Shown here: one piece after another, positions 17,101 to 24,888 of the stretch
Layout: every line of letters begins with the position of its first letter
Numbering within the stretch: the first letter of the stretch is position 1
Origin: an uncultured Ruminococcus sp.
GTDB lineage: Bacteria; Bacillota; Clostridia; Oscillospirales; CAG-272
Reading direction: 5' to 3'
Assembly: GCA_902782445.1 (NCBI GenBank)
Contig: CACZNC010000024.1
Coordinates: forward strand, 60,340-124,339
Length of the DNA: 64,000 nt
Made by a program: the position numbers and the translations under genes
Notes under the pieces: model-generated
What the model saw: the letters and a program-made list of their open reading frames with translations, nothing else
What the model was told of the DNA's origin: nothing
Databases searched by the model: none

Positions 17101-19008
17101 GGGTTCTACGGGGACTTCTTCTCCGTCAACGGGCAGACCTATCTGTTCTCCCAGGTCTCCTCCGAATTTTACAAAAAGATCGAATGCTATGCCTTTTCGA
17201 ATGTGCGCGGCTCTCTTGCGGCGGCGAAGATCTTCTCGGCGGAGCGGTTCGGGGAATGGTACTACGACGAAAACCGCCGGAACACCGCCGAAATCAACGG
17301 GGAAGCGATCCCCTACGACAGCTTCGGCGACGCCCTTCTCGACTGGCGGAGCAGCTGGAACAATGTGCCCGGAGGCGGGGATATCATCATCTGGTCCGAA
17401 CCCCTCTGGAGCGAGGAGGAAATGTCCGGCTGGCCGGTCGCGTGGCATCCGCCGCTTTCCGAAGAGGACGGGACAGGAGAACGCTGGACCGCGCCCGACG
17501 GACTGTTCACTCTGACGATCCCCGCCGGATGGGAGGAGGAGATATTCATCACCCCCGGCGCGTGGACGGAGAGTGGGGATCTTTGGATCGACTTCTACGA
17601 CCGGCGGGACTACGAGGGCGAGACGGGCTGGGGAGGCGGGCTGCTCGGGAGCCTCGTGCTGTACGCCCACCGCCTCGACCGGATGTACCCGACCAACCAT
17701 CAGGAGCTGAAAACGGTGACTTATCCCGACGGCAGGGCCTTCGACTTCACGCTGGTCTACCCAGGGGATCTCCAGTGCTCGCCGACGAACGCGGGGCACT
17801 ACGACTACGAGCTCACCCGGTTCCGCAAAGCCGCGCGGACCGTCGAATTCCCGGAGGGGTGCGAAACCTCCCTCGCCCCGGAGAGAGCGGCTCTGTTTCT
17901 GGCGGATCAGCTGACAATCGCATACGAAAACGTCTACGGTCCCTTCGAGCCGCTGGGCACGGATCCATCCCCCGCCGAGAACGAAGTCTGGCTGCGGTAC
18001 GCCATTACCCGCCTGACGGTCTCCGACGGACGCTTTACCGGGGCATGGGAGGACGACGAATTCTACTGGTTCCCGGTCCTCGGCAATTTCGCCGTCGACA
18101 AAAAGGGCGGGGGGATCTACCGGACCTATGAGAAAGAGGGAACCGTCTCCGGCGCCATCCGGTTCGTCCCCTTCGATCCCTATGATCCGAACGCCTTCGG
18201 GGAGCTCGGGAATACGGAGCCCGAAGCACCGTCCGAAGCGCCGCCCGAAGGACCGTCCAAAGGACAGACCGAAGACGGGACGCTCTGGACCTCCCCCACC
18301 GGCCTGTTCTCGCTGGATCTGCCGGAAGGATTTCTCGACGCGGTCGAAATCCGGACGGGAGAGCAGTGGAACGGCGGATTTGCGGACCCGGAGTACTGGG
18401 CCACCTTCGTGATGAAGGATCCGGGGGACTGGGACGGGGTGCTCGGTTCGCTGGTCCTGTACCCCCATCAGCTCGAACGGTATTATCTGACGGGCAGGCA
18501 GGAGTATTCGAGCTTAACCTTCGCGGACGGACGGAGCTTTGAATACGTGCTGGTCCTCCCGGAAGATCCGGCGCGCGATCATCCGTGGTATCCTCTGGGT
18601 ATCGCCGCCCTCTATCTCAGTCAGCTGCGTACCGCGGCGGCGTCGGCAAAGTTCCCGGAGGGCACCCGCGTGACGGTCTCGCCAGGGAAGGCGGCGGATA
18701 TGCTCGCGGCCGAGCTGATCAAGGCCTACAACAACACCTACGGACACGAGCCCGATTTGAGCATTGCCGAAGACCCCTCCCCCTGCCCGGACGAGGAATA
18801 CCTCTGCTACGCGATCAACCGGATCCTGACGGGGACTCTCGGGGCAAAGGGCGCGTGGGAGGACGAAAACTACTACTGGTACCCCGTGATCTTCCCCTTC
18901 GCCGTGGATAAGGAAACCGGCGCGATCTACAAAGTTTACAACGGCCTCGAAACGGTCTTTTATCCCTTCGATCCCTACGCCCCGGACGCGCTGGGTTTCG
19001 CCGGGTGA
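14131..19008 (+). CDS. blaR1: BlaR1-like M56 membrane peptidase with very large repeated ectodomain
   Basis: A 1625-residue protein against about 600 for typical BlaR1. The N-terminal M56 part has membrane helices near residues 1-60 and 160-185, the zinc motif HERVH (His238, Glu239, His242) and CDEAV with Glu284, so protease residues are intact. A further helix near 335-358 leads outside. No penicillin-binding sensor domain is recognisable. Instead about 1250 residues of ectodomain include an Asp-rich DLDHDGDKEL segment near 920 and two homologous modules at about 1117-1375 and 1384-1625 (shared GLF, LLGSLVLY/VLGSLVLY, GAWEDDEFYW/GAWEDENYYW, DPYDPNAF/DPYAPDAL). It sits in one operon with blaI and should cut that repressor. 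The inducing signal is unknown. Confidence 0.85.
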   Translation: MRAVFSAILGMSLTGSVVILAVLAVRLGLKRAPKIYSYLLWTVVLLRLLTPFGIPMEVPMPDVRLPGLFGAESGAEALPGYGEQAFDPEERYDRTELFPWYTEDRPVSASPGLPEGGGDFEPDPGASLPAAPVTAEPEPEEPAIEEPVPGPFGLNSRQTDMIITAAAVIWAVGAAGMIVWNLVSCALLKRRLREAVPAGGNLYETDRVDTAFVFGLFSPRVYLPAGLGQVEKACVAEHERVHIRRLDPLWRLLSFAALSLHWFNPLVWLAFRLSGKDMEMSCDEAVLKRASVDIRAAYSKTLLRFASRGRSAGPVLAFGEGETGSRVKNVMKYKKPVLWVSIAAAAVLVLAGIALAVNPRVKDESIPFSRYSVEEVLYVWRETALNEKEKISGWNFEIAGDGSFWINDFATAWYSRSDRSEPVGTGKLSKWLREQTGTNVRRISDALLYPYEEASRGWILFSTGKGEFYAASIYGGVDFDSGECRILCRLKIDPVNADETSADAKLDFLGHSLRAPVGRDIFPIQFSEDNGTPYTVFAFFAGLTEEESRKLGYYDADQISYTFGLAVFETEGQSTKLVNWALEETATFLGLHPLGNLLSGGVIGPRGGGFSVELPDGRTLFAEVKLPETKRSLFGLKAKETGSGECPIGFRVDGVPNPEDESAEEPAENGTEAAPDPGPHLDLDLINPRWESWKLFPYKEGMAEYIRLMPDQAGLTEEKLASVDSELLLKREDGAYWIFDYLYGDGWTGEDALACLAIGPGEIAAVDIYKQSSNAFRGTVTDPGVLSALYDAIAQSDVMTRTRWADEIGWSERSQTEEGHAAEKILELKGRYGKVARLFFYPHADLMWLGDSAVALPRGEGETLLGLFEDALGREDAAENAPLEPSDGTREQIDAAYDAFLAERYDPNSWQDAAYAVRKIDLDHDGDKELVVYRCPAESGYPVDIYEWDRSKKEIRAFSTAVKDVPASRNALPGGTFTAEIGGHDIDKPDGFYGDFFSVNGQTYLFSQVSSEFYKKIECYAFSNVRGSLAAAKIFSAERFGEWYYDENRRNTAEINGEAIPYDSFGDALLDWRSSWNNVPGGGDIIIWSEPLWSEEEMSGWPVAWHPPLSEEDGTGERWTAPDGLFTLTIPAGWEEEIFITPGAWTESGDLWIDFYDRRDYEGETGWGGGLLGSLVLYAHRLDRMYPTNHQELKTVTYPDGRAFDFTLVYPGDLQCSPTNAGHYDYELTRFRKAARTVEFPEGCETSLAPERAALFLADQLTIAYENVYGPFEPLGTDPSPAENEVWLRYAITRLTVSDGRFTGAWEDDEFYWFPVLGNFAVDKKGGGIYRTYEKEGTVSGAIRFVPFDPYDPNAFGELGNTEPEAPSEAPPEGPSKGQTEDGTLWTSPTGLFSLDLPEGFLDAVEIRTGEQWNGGFADPEYWATFVMKDPGDWDGVLGSLVLYPHQLERYYLTGRQEYSSLTFADGRSFEYVLVLPEDPARDHPWYPLGIAALYLSQLRTAAASAKFPEGTRVTVSPGKAADMLAAELIKAYNNTYGHEPDLSIAEDPSPCPDEEYLCYAINRILTGTLGAKGAWEDENYYWYPVIFPFAVDKETGAIYKVYNGLETVFYPFDPYAPDALGFAG

Positions 19009-19026
19009 ACGTCCGCGCAAAAAACG

Positions 19027-19072
19027 AAAACCGCTCGGGGAGCCGGAAACGGTTCCTTCGAACGGGTTTTTT
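19027..19072. terminator. Terminator between convergent genes
   Basis: GGAGCCG (19039-19045) and CGGTTCC (19050-19056) close a GAAA tetraloop; an imperfect outer stem joins the A-run at 19026-19030 to TTTTTT at 19067-19072. It may serve both directions. Confidence 0.6.
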
Positions 19073-19102
19073 GACTGTTTTATCGGCAGGGCGGCAAGGC
19101 GT

Positions 19103-20290
19103 TCATCCGTTGCCTGTCCCTTTTGCCCGGCACCGCTGTTCCCAGTCGGCGAAACGGGGATCGGCGGTCATTTCCCGGCGGACCTCCGAAGGATCGGGAT
19201 TGCACCACATGGGCCAGCAGTCCGGGAGATTCTCCGCGAGGGAGCCGGATTCCGGGAAGCGGTCGGTCTTCGGCTCGGACCGGGAGAGCAGGGGGGCGGA
19301 ATAGCGGTAGCCGGGATCGGCGGCGAACCGGTCGTAGGCTTCGGCGTCCGCGAGGGCTTCGTCGAGGGCGGCAAAGGCTTCGTCATGCCGTCCGTACTGC
19401 CATTCCAGCCGGGAGAGGTAGAGGTTCAGATAGGCCCGCTCCCGGTGATAGATCCCGAGCCGCCCGTCGTCTGCCAGAAGATCGAAGAGCGCGATGGCTC
19501 CGCGGACCTTTTCGGCGGGCATCGGGGTGGAAAAATGGCGGATGTTGTTCACGAGGGCGTAGACCAGAAGCTCCGCGAACTGATAGGCGAGCTCCAGCAG
19601 GGCTTCTCCGAGGGGACCGGCCTGATCCGCTCCGAACACGGCTTCGGTCCGCGCGATCTCCCGGCAGCGGGCGAGCGGGGGCAGGGTTCCGGCGTGGGCG
19701 AGGGCCTTGTCCGATTCCCCGACGAGGCGTTCCATGCGGATCAGCTCGCAGAGAGCCTCGGAACGGATCTCCATGCGCCCGGCCTTTTCCGCGAGTTCCG
19801 CGCAGAGTTTGCTGCATTCGCCCCAATAGGGATTTTCGCGGTGGCGGTCGAAATCGTACCGGATGAAGCCGTCCCCGCCGTAGCTCATCCACTCCTTATG
19901 CCGCATCCAGCCCATCCGGGAGAGGATCCGTGCGAGAGCCATCGTCAGCCTCTCTTCCCCGGGGAATTCCGCCAGCCCTTCCCGGAGCATCGCGGCGCAC
20001 CGGTCGAGGGTCACGTCGCCGTATTCGTTCTGCCATGCCAGCCGGTCGCTCTCGTCCAGCAGTTCCGCGACGCGCCGTTCCCGGTCCCCGTCGTACCCGA
20101 ACAGACTGTCGAGGGTCACGCCGAAGCAGTTCGCGAGCCGGGGCAGGGTCTCGGTGTCCGGGTAGCCCGCGGCGGATTCCCAGCGGCTGACTGCCTGCGG
20201 ACTGACCCCGAGCCGATCCGCAAGCTCCTCCTGCGTCAGATCCGCCGAACGCCGCAGTTCCCGGATCCGTTCTCCGATTTTCAGTTCCAT
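19103..20290 (-). CDS. XRE-family transcriptional regulator with long C-terminal helical domain
   Basis: A 395-residue regulator. Residues 1-65 form a Cro/CI-type helix-turn-helix (IGERIRELRRSADLTQEELADRLGVS, of which QEELADRLGVSPQAVSRWES is the core). The remaining 330 residues are alpha-helical with many Leu/Ala/Arg/Trp residues and look like TPR-style repeats, as in many Clostridia XRE proteins that bind peptides or partner proteins. It has its own promoter and is transcribed divergently from a DUF2975 gene. No target genes can be inferred from the sequence. Confidence 0.88.
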   Translation of the reverse strand: MELKIGERIRELRRSADLTQEELADRLGVSPQAVSRWESAAGYPDTETLPRLANCFGVTLDSLFGYDGDRERRVAELLDESDRLAWQNEYGDVTLDRCAAMLREGLAEFPGEERLTMALARILSRMGWMRHKEWMSYGGDGFIRYDFDRHRENPYWGECSKLCAELAEKAGRMEIRSEALCELIRMERLVGESDKALAHAGTLPPLARCREIARTEAVFGADQAGPLGEALLELAYQFAELLVYALVNNIRHFSTPMPAEKVRGAIALFDLLADDGRLGIYHRERAYLNLYLSRLEWQYGRHDEAFAALDEALADAEAYDRFAADPGYRYSAPLLSRSEPKTDRFPESGSLAENLPDCWPMWCNPDPSEVRREMTADPRFADWEQRCRAKGTGNG

Positions 20291-20358
20291 GTTCTTTCCT
20301 CCTCATAACGAATTTCATCGGAGTCCGCGGGGCCCCTCTGCTTCCTTCCGACGCAGTC

Positions 20359-20387
20359 AGTATACCACCGGCAGAGGCCCGGCGCAA
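20359..20387 (-). promoter_or_regulatory. Promoter of the XRE regulator
   Basis: Minus-strand TTGCGC (20387-20382), 17 bases, TATACT (20364-20359). The rest of 20388-20526 holds no gene or other signal that I can see. Confidence 0.6.
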
Positions 20388-20526
20388 GAACGGAAACGTG
20401 GACCGGACCGCACGAATCATGGGAAAACACACGGATCGGAGAGTCCCTTTTGCCCCAACCGCCGGACCGGCAGGGAAACAGGATCCGAAAAACAGAAAAA
20501 ATATATCGAAAAACGATAAAAACCTA

Positions 20527-20555
20527 TTGACAAACACTCGGCAATGTGGTATCAT
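20527..20555 (+). promoter_or_regulatory. Promoter of the DUF2975-XRE pair
   Basis: TTGACA (20527-20532), 17 bases, TATCAT (20550-20555), about 47 bases before the DUF2975 start. Confidence 0.75.
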
Positions 20556-20602
20556 GTCCCCGGAGCGGAGAACAGGACTTCTCCGCGGAAAGGAATTTCA
20601 TC

Positions 20603-21085
20603 ATGACGCAGAAAAACTTTGCGGGACTGCTCAAGGCCGCCGTCGTGCTTGCCTTCCTGTGCTGCGCGGCGATTTACGCGCTCTATGTCCCCGCCGTCGC
20701 GAACGATGCCCGGGACGCCGCCGCCGAATACTCCGCGCTCTACTGGCCGGCCCTCGTCTTCATCGAGCTGACCGCCGTGCCGATCCTCTGGGCCCTCGTT
20801 CTCGCGTGGCTCGTGGCCTCGGAGATCGGGCGGAACAACTCCTTCTGCCGGGCCAACGCCGCGAGACTGAAAACGATCTCCCTGCTCGCTCTCGCGGACG
20901 TCGCCTATTTCTGGCTCGGGATCCTCGTCTTCTGGTTCGGCTTCAACGCGAAGTCGGGGCCGATGCTTCTGCTCTCGGTGATGGTGGGCACCGCCGGGAT
21001 CATCTTCGCGGTGTGCGCCGGGGCCCTGTCCCACCTGACCCTCAAGGCGGCGGCTCTCCGGGAAGAAAACGACCTGACGGTGTGA
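20603..21085 (+). CDS. DUF2975 family membrane protein
   Basis: A 160-residue protein with four hydrophobic segments (about residues 9-30, 50-72, 90-114 and 120-145) and the family-like stretch RNNSFCRANAARLKTIS. The start at 20603 follows AAAGGAA; an earlier in-frame ATG at 20546 lies inside the promoter. DUF2975 proteins are nearly always paired with a small XRE regulator, as here (next gene, nine bases downstream). The function is unknown; the pair resembles small membrane-protein/regulator modules of Firmicutes. Confidence 0.88.
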   Translation: MTQKNFAGLLKAAVVLAFLCCAAIYALYVPAVANDARDAAAEYSALYWPALVFIELTAVPILWALVLAWLVASEIGRNNSFCRANAARLKTISLLALADVAYFWLGILVFWFGFNAKSGPMLLLSVMVGTAGIIFAVCAGALSHLTLKAAALREENDLTV

Positions 21086-21093
21086 GGTGCGAA

Positions 21094-21303
21094 ATGATCA
21101 TTGTCAATCTCGACGTGATGCTGGCAAAGCGGAAAATGAGCCTCACCGAGCTCTCGGAGAAGGTAGGCATCACGCAGGCGAATCTCTCCATCCTCAAAAA
21201 CGGCCGCGCCAAAGCCGTGCGCTTCGAAACCCTCGACCGGATCTGCCGCGTCCTCGACTGCCAGCCCGGGGATATCCTCGAATGGAGACAGGATGAGGAG
21301 TGA
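21094..21303 (+). CDS. Small XRE-family regulator (YozG-like)
   Basis: A 69-residue, single-domain helix-turn-helix protein of the Cro/CI type, with the recognition region MSLTELSEKVGITQANLSIL and a C-terminal LDRICRVLDCQPGDILEW typical of YozG-like regulators. It directly follows the DUF2975 gene and probably autoregulates the pair. It is hidden inside a longer open frame that begins upstream, but the ATG at 21094 fits the family's conserved N-terminus (MIIVNLDVMLAKRKMS). Confidence 0.9.
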   Translation: MIIVNLDVMLAKRKMSLTELSEKVGITQANLSILKNGRAKAVRFETLDRICRVLDCQPGDILEWRQDEE

Positions 21304-21315
21304 CCGGTCCCCCAC

Positions 21316-22311
21316 TCACCCCTTCTGCGCTTCGAGGGTCTCCCACATGGCGATCACGTTTTCGGGAAGGGCGTCCCCCGGGATGTCGTGGGTCGGAGCC
21401 GCGATCAGGCCTCCGCGGGGGAAGGCGGCGAGCAGATCCCGCGTCACCTGCCGGATCTCCTCCGGGGTTTTGAAGGGCAGATCCCGCTGGGTGCTGATGC
21501 CTCCCCAGATCGCGATCCGGCCGTCGATCTTCTCCGCGTAGCCGTAGCCGTAGATCTCCGGCTGGAAGGTGTTGTAGACGTTCAGCCCGATTTCATAAAG
21601 GTCGTCCATCACCTCGCGGATGTCGCCGCAGGAGTGCTGCAGAACGGCTTTCCCGGCCCGGCGGACCCTCCCGTACATCTTTTCGAGGCAGGGGAGGATG
21701 AAAGTCCGCCAGCATTTCGGACCCATGATGAGCCCCCTCTGCTGCCCCCAGTCGTCCCCGAAATAAAACCCGTCGAAATCGGATTCCAGCGCGAGATCGA
21801 TCACTTCGAGATTCCGCGCTGTGATTTTTTCGAGCAGATCGTGGACGAACTCCGGCTCCGCCATCATGTCGCAGAGGAGGTTTTCCATCCCCCGTAGGGT
21901 CCAGGCCCGCTCGAACAGTGAAAACCCGATCCCCGCCACCCGGAACCGGTCCCCCGCCTCTTCGTTCAGCCGCTTCATCTGCTCCCGGACGAAGGCGGCG
22001 TCCACCGGCGGGAGCTCGACGGGATCGGATGGGTCTTCGATGCGGTACTTCTCCACGACGCCGATATCCTTGTCCGCGCCGGATTTGTTCCACACGACGC
22101 CGTACTCGTCGACGGAACGTTCGTTTCCGAGATCCCGCTGGGGTTTGGTCAGGTCGATCTGACAGAGGTGGTTGTCGATCTTCGGGAAGAACTCCTCCCC
22201 GGCATAGTTCCGCATTTTCTCGCGCATCTGTCCGGTGAAATTGATCTGGTAGGGCGTGAAGTCCGGCTTCTCAAACCGGATCGCGGCTTTCACGCGGTCT
22301 CGTCTGGTCAT
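21316..22311 (-). CDS. Uroporphyrinogen decarboxylase-like (MtaA/CmuA-type) protein
   Basis: A 331-residue member of the UroD superfamily, which covers haem-pathway UroD and cobalamin-linked methyltransferases such as MtaA. The start at 22311 (MTRRDRVKAAIRFEKPD) follows AAAGGAG. The motif HSCGDIREVMDDL provides the His and Cys of the zinc site of MtaA-type proteins. The UroD N-terminal Arg-rich substrate motif is not evident. No haem or corrinoid genes are nearby, so a true UroD role is unlikely; a methyltransferase or sugar-linked role is possible but unproven. Two other paralogues are present in this window. Confidence 0.85.
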   Translation of the reverse strand: MTRRDRVKAAIRFEKPDFTPYQINFTGQMREKMRNYAGEEFFPKIDNHLCQIDLTKPQRDLGNERSVDEYGVVWNKSGADKDIGVVEKYRIEDPSDPVELPPVDAAFVREQMKRLNEEAGDRFRVAGIGFSLFERAWTLRGMENLLCDMMAEPEFVHDLLEKITARNLEVIDLALESDFDGFYFGDDWGQQRGLIMGPKCWRTFILPCLEKMYGRVRRAGKAVLQHSCGDIREVMDDLYEIGLNVYNTFQPEIYGYGYAEKIDGRIAIWGGISTQRDLPFKTPEEIRQVTRDLLAAFPRGGLIAAPTHDIPGDALPENVIAMWETLEAQKG

Positions 22312-22348
22312 GGCCGCTCCTTTCTGCGTTCCCTTTGTTTCCGATCCC

Positions 22349-22377
22349 AGTATACCGCATCGGGCGGCGGATTGCAA
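22349..22377 (-). promoter_or_regulatory. Promoter of the UroD-like gene
   Basis: Minus-strand TTGCAA (22377-22372), 17 bases, TATACT (22354-22349). Confidence 0.65.
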
Positions 22378-22468
22378 GCCGTTCGGGCCGATTCCTCCGG
22401 GATTCTTCCGTCCGCGCGGAAAGGAGGACGATTTTTTCGTCCCATGGGATTTATTTTTCATTTGGGGC

Positions 22469-22497
22469 TTGCAATGGGCGAAAAAACATGGTATAAT
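22469..22497 (+). promoter_or_regulatory. Promoter of the secreted repeat protein
   Basis: TTGCAA (22469-22474), 17 bases, TATAAT (22492-22497). It predicts an unusually long leader of about 180 bases (22503-22682), GC-rich with purine-rich runs; I see no defined riboswitch or terminator in it. Confidence 0.7.
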
Positions 22498-22682
22498 AAA
22501 CTGCTAAACAAGATCCGAATGACGGAATGTCCAGGATGATTTCCCCCTTTTTCTTTTCCCTCCCCGCCCGGTTCACGCGGATCGGAAGCGCGGTCCGGAG
22601 GAGAAAGACGGAGATCGCCCGGCCTCATGCGGATCCCGTCCGAACCCCCAGTCAAAATTCATTTTTACAGAAAGGAACCAAC

Positions 22683-24746
22683 ATGAAAAAACTGCTCTCC
22701 CTCGTCTGCGCCGTTCTGATGGTGGCTACCATGATCGTTCCCGCCTTCGCGGTCGAGATCATCGGTCAGGTGCTTTCCACCGACATCCGCGCTTACATCA
22801 ACGGCGCCGAGATCCCGGCCTACAACATCGACGGCAGACTCGCGATCGTCGTCTCCGACCTGAACAACTACGGATTCACGACGATTTACAACAACAATAC
22901 GCGCAGATCTTCCGTGACCCGCAACTACTATGCCTCCGGCAATTTCGTCTCCGTTCCCTCGAAGGCTTCCGGCCTTCCGATCGGAGCCCGCGTCATGGAC
23001 GTGTACAAGAGCGACATCACCGTCGATCTGGACGGCCGCGTCGTTCCCGCCTGCAACGTGGACAACCGCATGGCGATCTATTTCTCCGATCTCCAGGGCT
23101 ACGGTTCCTACACCTATGACAACAGCACCCGTACCTCCAAGATCGTCCTCTCCGGTTCCGGCAGCACAGGCACAGGCTCCGGCTCCGGTGCCGGCATCAT
23201 CAACTACGTCGAGAACTTCAAGCTCGTGAAGAGCCCCGCGGACTATCAGCTGAGATCCGAGTCCGAAAAGGTCTCCTTCACCGTGCAGATCTCCGGCGGC
23301 ACCGCTCCCTACACCTACAAGTGGTTCATCGAAAAGGACACCGAGACCTCCACGCAGTCCGCGACCCTGCAGAATACCTCCAGCACCTTCAACGTGCCCT
23401 TTACCGCCTCGTCCTTCAATAACACGAAGACCATCCGCATCTACGCCGAAGTGACGGATTCCACCGGCGCGAAGGTCACCTCCGCGAAGGCCACCGTCAA
23501 ACCGGTCGCCGAGAGCTACGAGGCTATGAAGATCACGAAGCAGCCCGTCGCTTATCAGATGAAGTCCGCGAACGACACCAACGCCACCTTCACCGTGGAG
23601 ATCTCCGGCGGCAAGGCTCCCTACACCTACAAGTGGATCGAGGAAGTGGACGGATACACCGGATGGGCGTACACCAAGAGCGCTTCCGATAAGAAGAACA
23701 CCTTCACCGTGGACGACGGCCCGGCCCTCTTCCGTTCCTACAGGACCGTCAAGCTGTACTGCGAAATCACCGACGCCAACAACAGCAAGGTGACCTCCAA
23801 CAAGGTGGAACTGAAGCCCTACGCGGAGACCCTCAGGATCACAAAGCAGCCCCAGGATATCACCGTGTCGAACTCCACCACGACCGGCTCCTTCACCGTC
23901 ACCGTCTCCGGCGGCACCGCTCCCTACACCTACGACTGGCACATCGAAGAGGGACGTTACCACACGGCCTTCGCGTCCTACTCCACCACCAAGACCTCCG
24001 ACACCCTCACCCTGGAAGCCTATGATCTGAACCGCTGGGCACAGTCCACCTCCACCATCTACGCGGTCTGCGAGATCACCGACGCCTCCGGCAAGACCGT
24101 CACCTCCGAAAAGGCGAAGATCAACTACAAGCTGGCCGCCGCTCTGCAGATCGTGTCCCAGACGAGGGATACCGTCATGAAGGACAGAAACGAGACCCTG
24201 CCCTTCACGGTCACCGTCTCCGGCGGCACGGCTCCCTACTCCTACGACTGGTACTTCATCGATACGAGAAACCGTCCCACCTACTTCCTCTCGAACACTT
24301 CGAGCAAAACGTCGGATACCATCAATCTCGACCGGATCGACCTGAGAGACTTCATTGATACCTATGAGTACATCTGGATCATCTGCGAAGTCACCGACGC
24401 GAACCGTCAGGAAGTGTCTTCCAGACAGATCAAGCTGACCTTCCCCACCGCATCTTCGCAACTCTCCATCAAGACTCAGCCGAAAGCCGCGAGAGCGGAC
24501 GCCGAAGGCTGGGCCAACTTCTCCGTTGAAGTCACGGGCGGTAAAGCTCCCTACACGTATGACTGGTATGTCGATGTCAGCGGCTACGTTGAATTGGCAG
24601 CTACGGAAACGACCAGAAACACCTTCACCGTTATGGACATCCTGACGGATTACTACCCGGTATACACGAGCAATGTTCAGGTCTACTGTGTCATCACCGA
24701 CGCGATCGGACAGAGCGTCACAACGAAGAGGGTTCAGATCCAGTGA
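22683..24746 (+). CDS. Secreted protein with five Ig-like repeats
   Basis: A 687-residue exported protein. Residues 1-23 are a clear signal peptide (KKLLSLVCAVLMVATMIVPAFA). Two short similar units follow (about 28-140; YINGAEIPAYNIDGRLAIVVSD and VDLDGRVVPACNVDNRMAIYFSD), resembling stalk/copper-amine-oxidase-N-like surface modules. A Gly/Ser linker (about 160-175) leads to five Ig-like repeats of about 100 residues, each with the core SGG(T/K)APY(T/S)Y(K/D)W at about 203, 308, 410, 510 and 618. There is no sortase signal or SLH domain, so it is probably secreted or held non-covalently. Codon use is more regular than its neighbours, which suggests strong expression. Likely an adhesin or structural surface protein. 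Confidence 0.88.
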   Translation: MKKLLSLVCAVLMVATMIVPAFAVEIIGQVLSTDIRAYINGAEIPAYNIDGRLAIVVSDLNNYGFTTIYNNNTRRSSVTRNYYASGNFVSVPSKASGLPIGARVMDVYKSDITVDLDGRVVPACNVDNRMAIYFSDLQGYGSYTYDNSTRTSKIVLSGSGSTGTGSGSGAGIINYVENFKLVKSPADYQLRSESEKVSFTVQISGGTAPYTYKWFIEKDTETSTQSATLQNTSSTFNVPFTASSFNNTKTIRIYAEVTDSTGAKVTSAKATVKPVAESYEAMKITKQPVAYQMKSANDTNATFTVEISGGKAPYTYKWIEEVDGYTGWAYTKSASDKKNTFTVDDGPALFRSYRTVKLYCEITDANNSKVTSNKVELKPYAETLRITKQPQDITVSNSTTTGSFTVTVSGGTAPYTYDWHIEEGRYHTAFASYSTTKTSDTLTLEAYDLNRWAQSTSTIYAVCEITDASGKTVTSEKAKINYKLAAALQIVSQTRDTVMKDRNETLPFTVTVSGGTAPYSYDWYFIDTRNRPTYFLSNTSSKTSDTINLDRIDLRDFIDTYEYIWIICEVTDANRQEVSSRQIKLTFPTASSQLSIKTQPKAARADAEGWANFSVEVTGGKAPYTYDWYVDVSGYVELAATETTRNTFTVMDILTDYYPVYTSNVQVYCVITDAIGQSVTTKRVQIQ

Positions 24747-24826
24747 GCCTTCAAGATAACAGACAACGCTGAAAAACCGTTGCGGAGCGGCCCGTATCCT
24801 CACCGATGCGGGCTGTTCCAAAAGAA

Positions 24827-24857
24827 AAGAGCGGAATTAGAAACTCCGCTCTTTTTT
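24827..24857 (+). terminator. Rho-independent terminator
   Basis: AAGAGCGGA (24827-24835) pairs with TCCGCTCTT (24845-24853) and is followed by a T-run. It ends the secreted repeat protein transcript and may also serve the convergent gene. Confidence 0.85.
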
Positions 24858-24888
24858 GCGCTTCCGGGAGACGTCCCCCCCCGGTGTT

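Noticed and set aside
21316..22311. Calling this gene hemE
   Set aside because: It keeps the MtaA-type HSCG motif, lacks other haem genes nearby and has two paralogues in non-haem contexts.
22503..22682. Riboswitch in the long leader of the secreted repeat protein
   Set aside because: The region is long and GC-rich but I see no conserved aptamer pattern or terminator/antiterminator pair.
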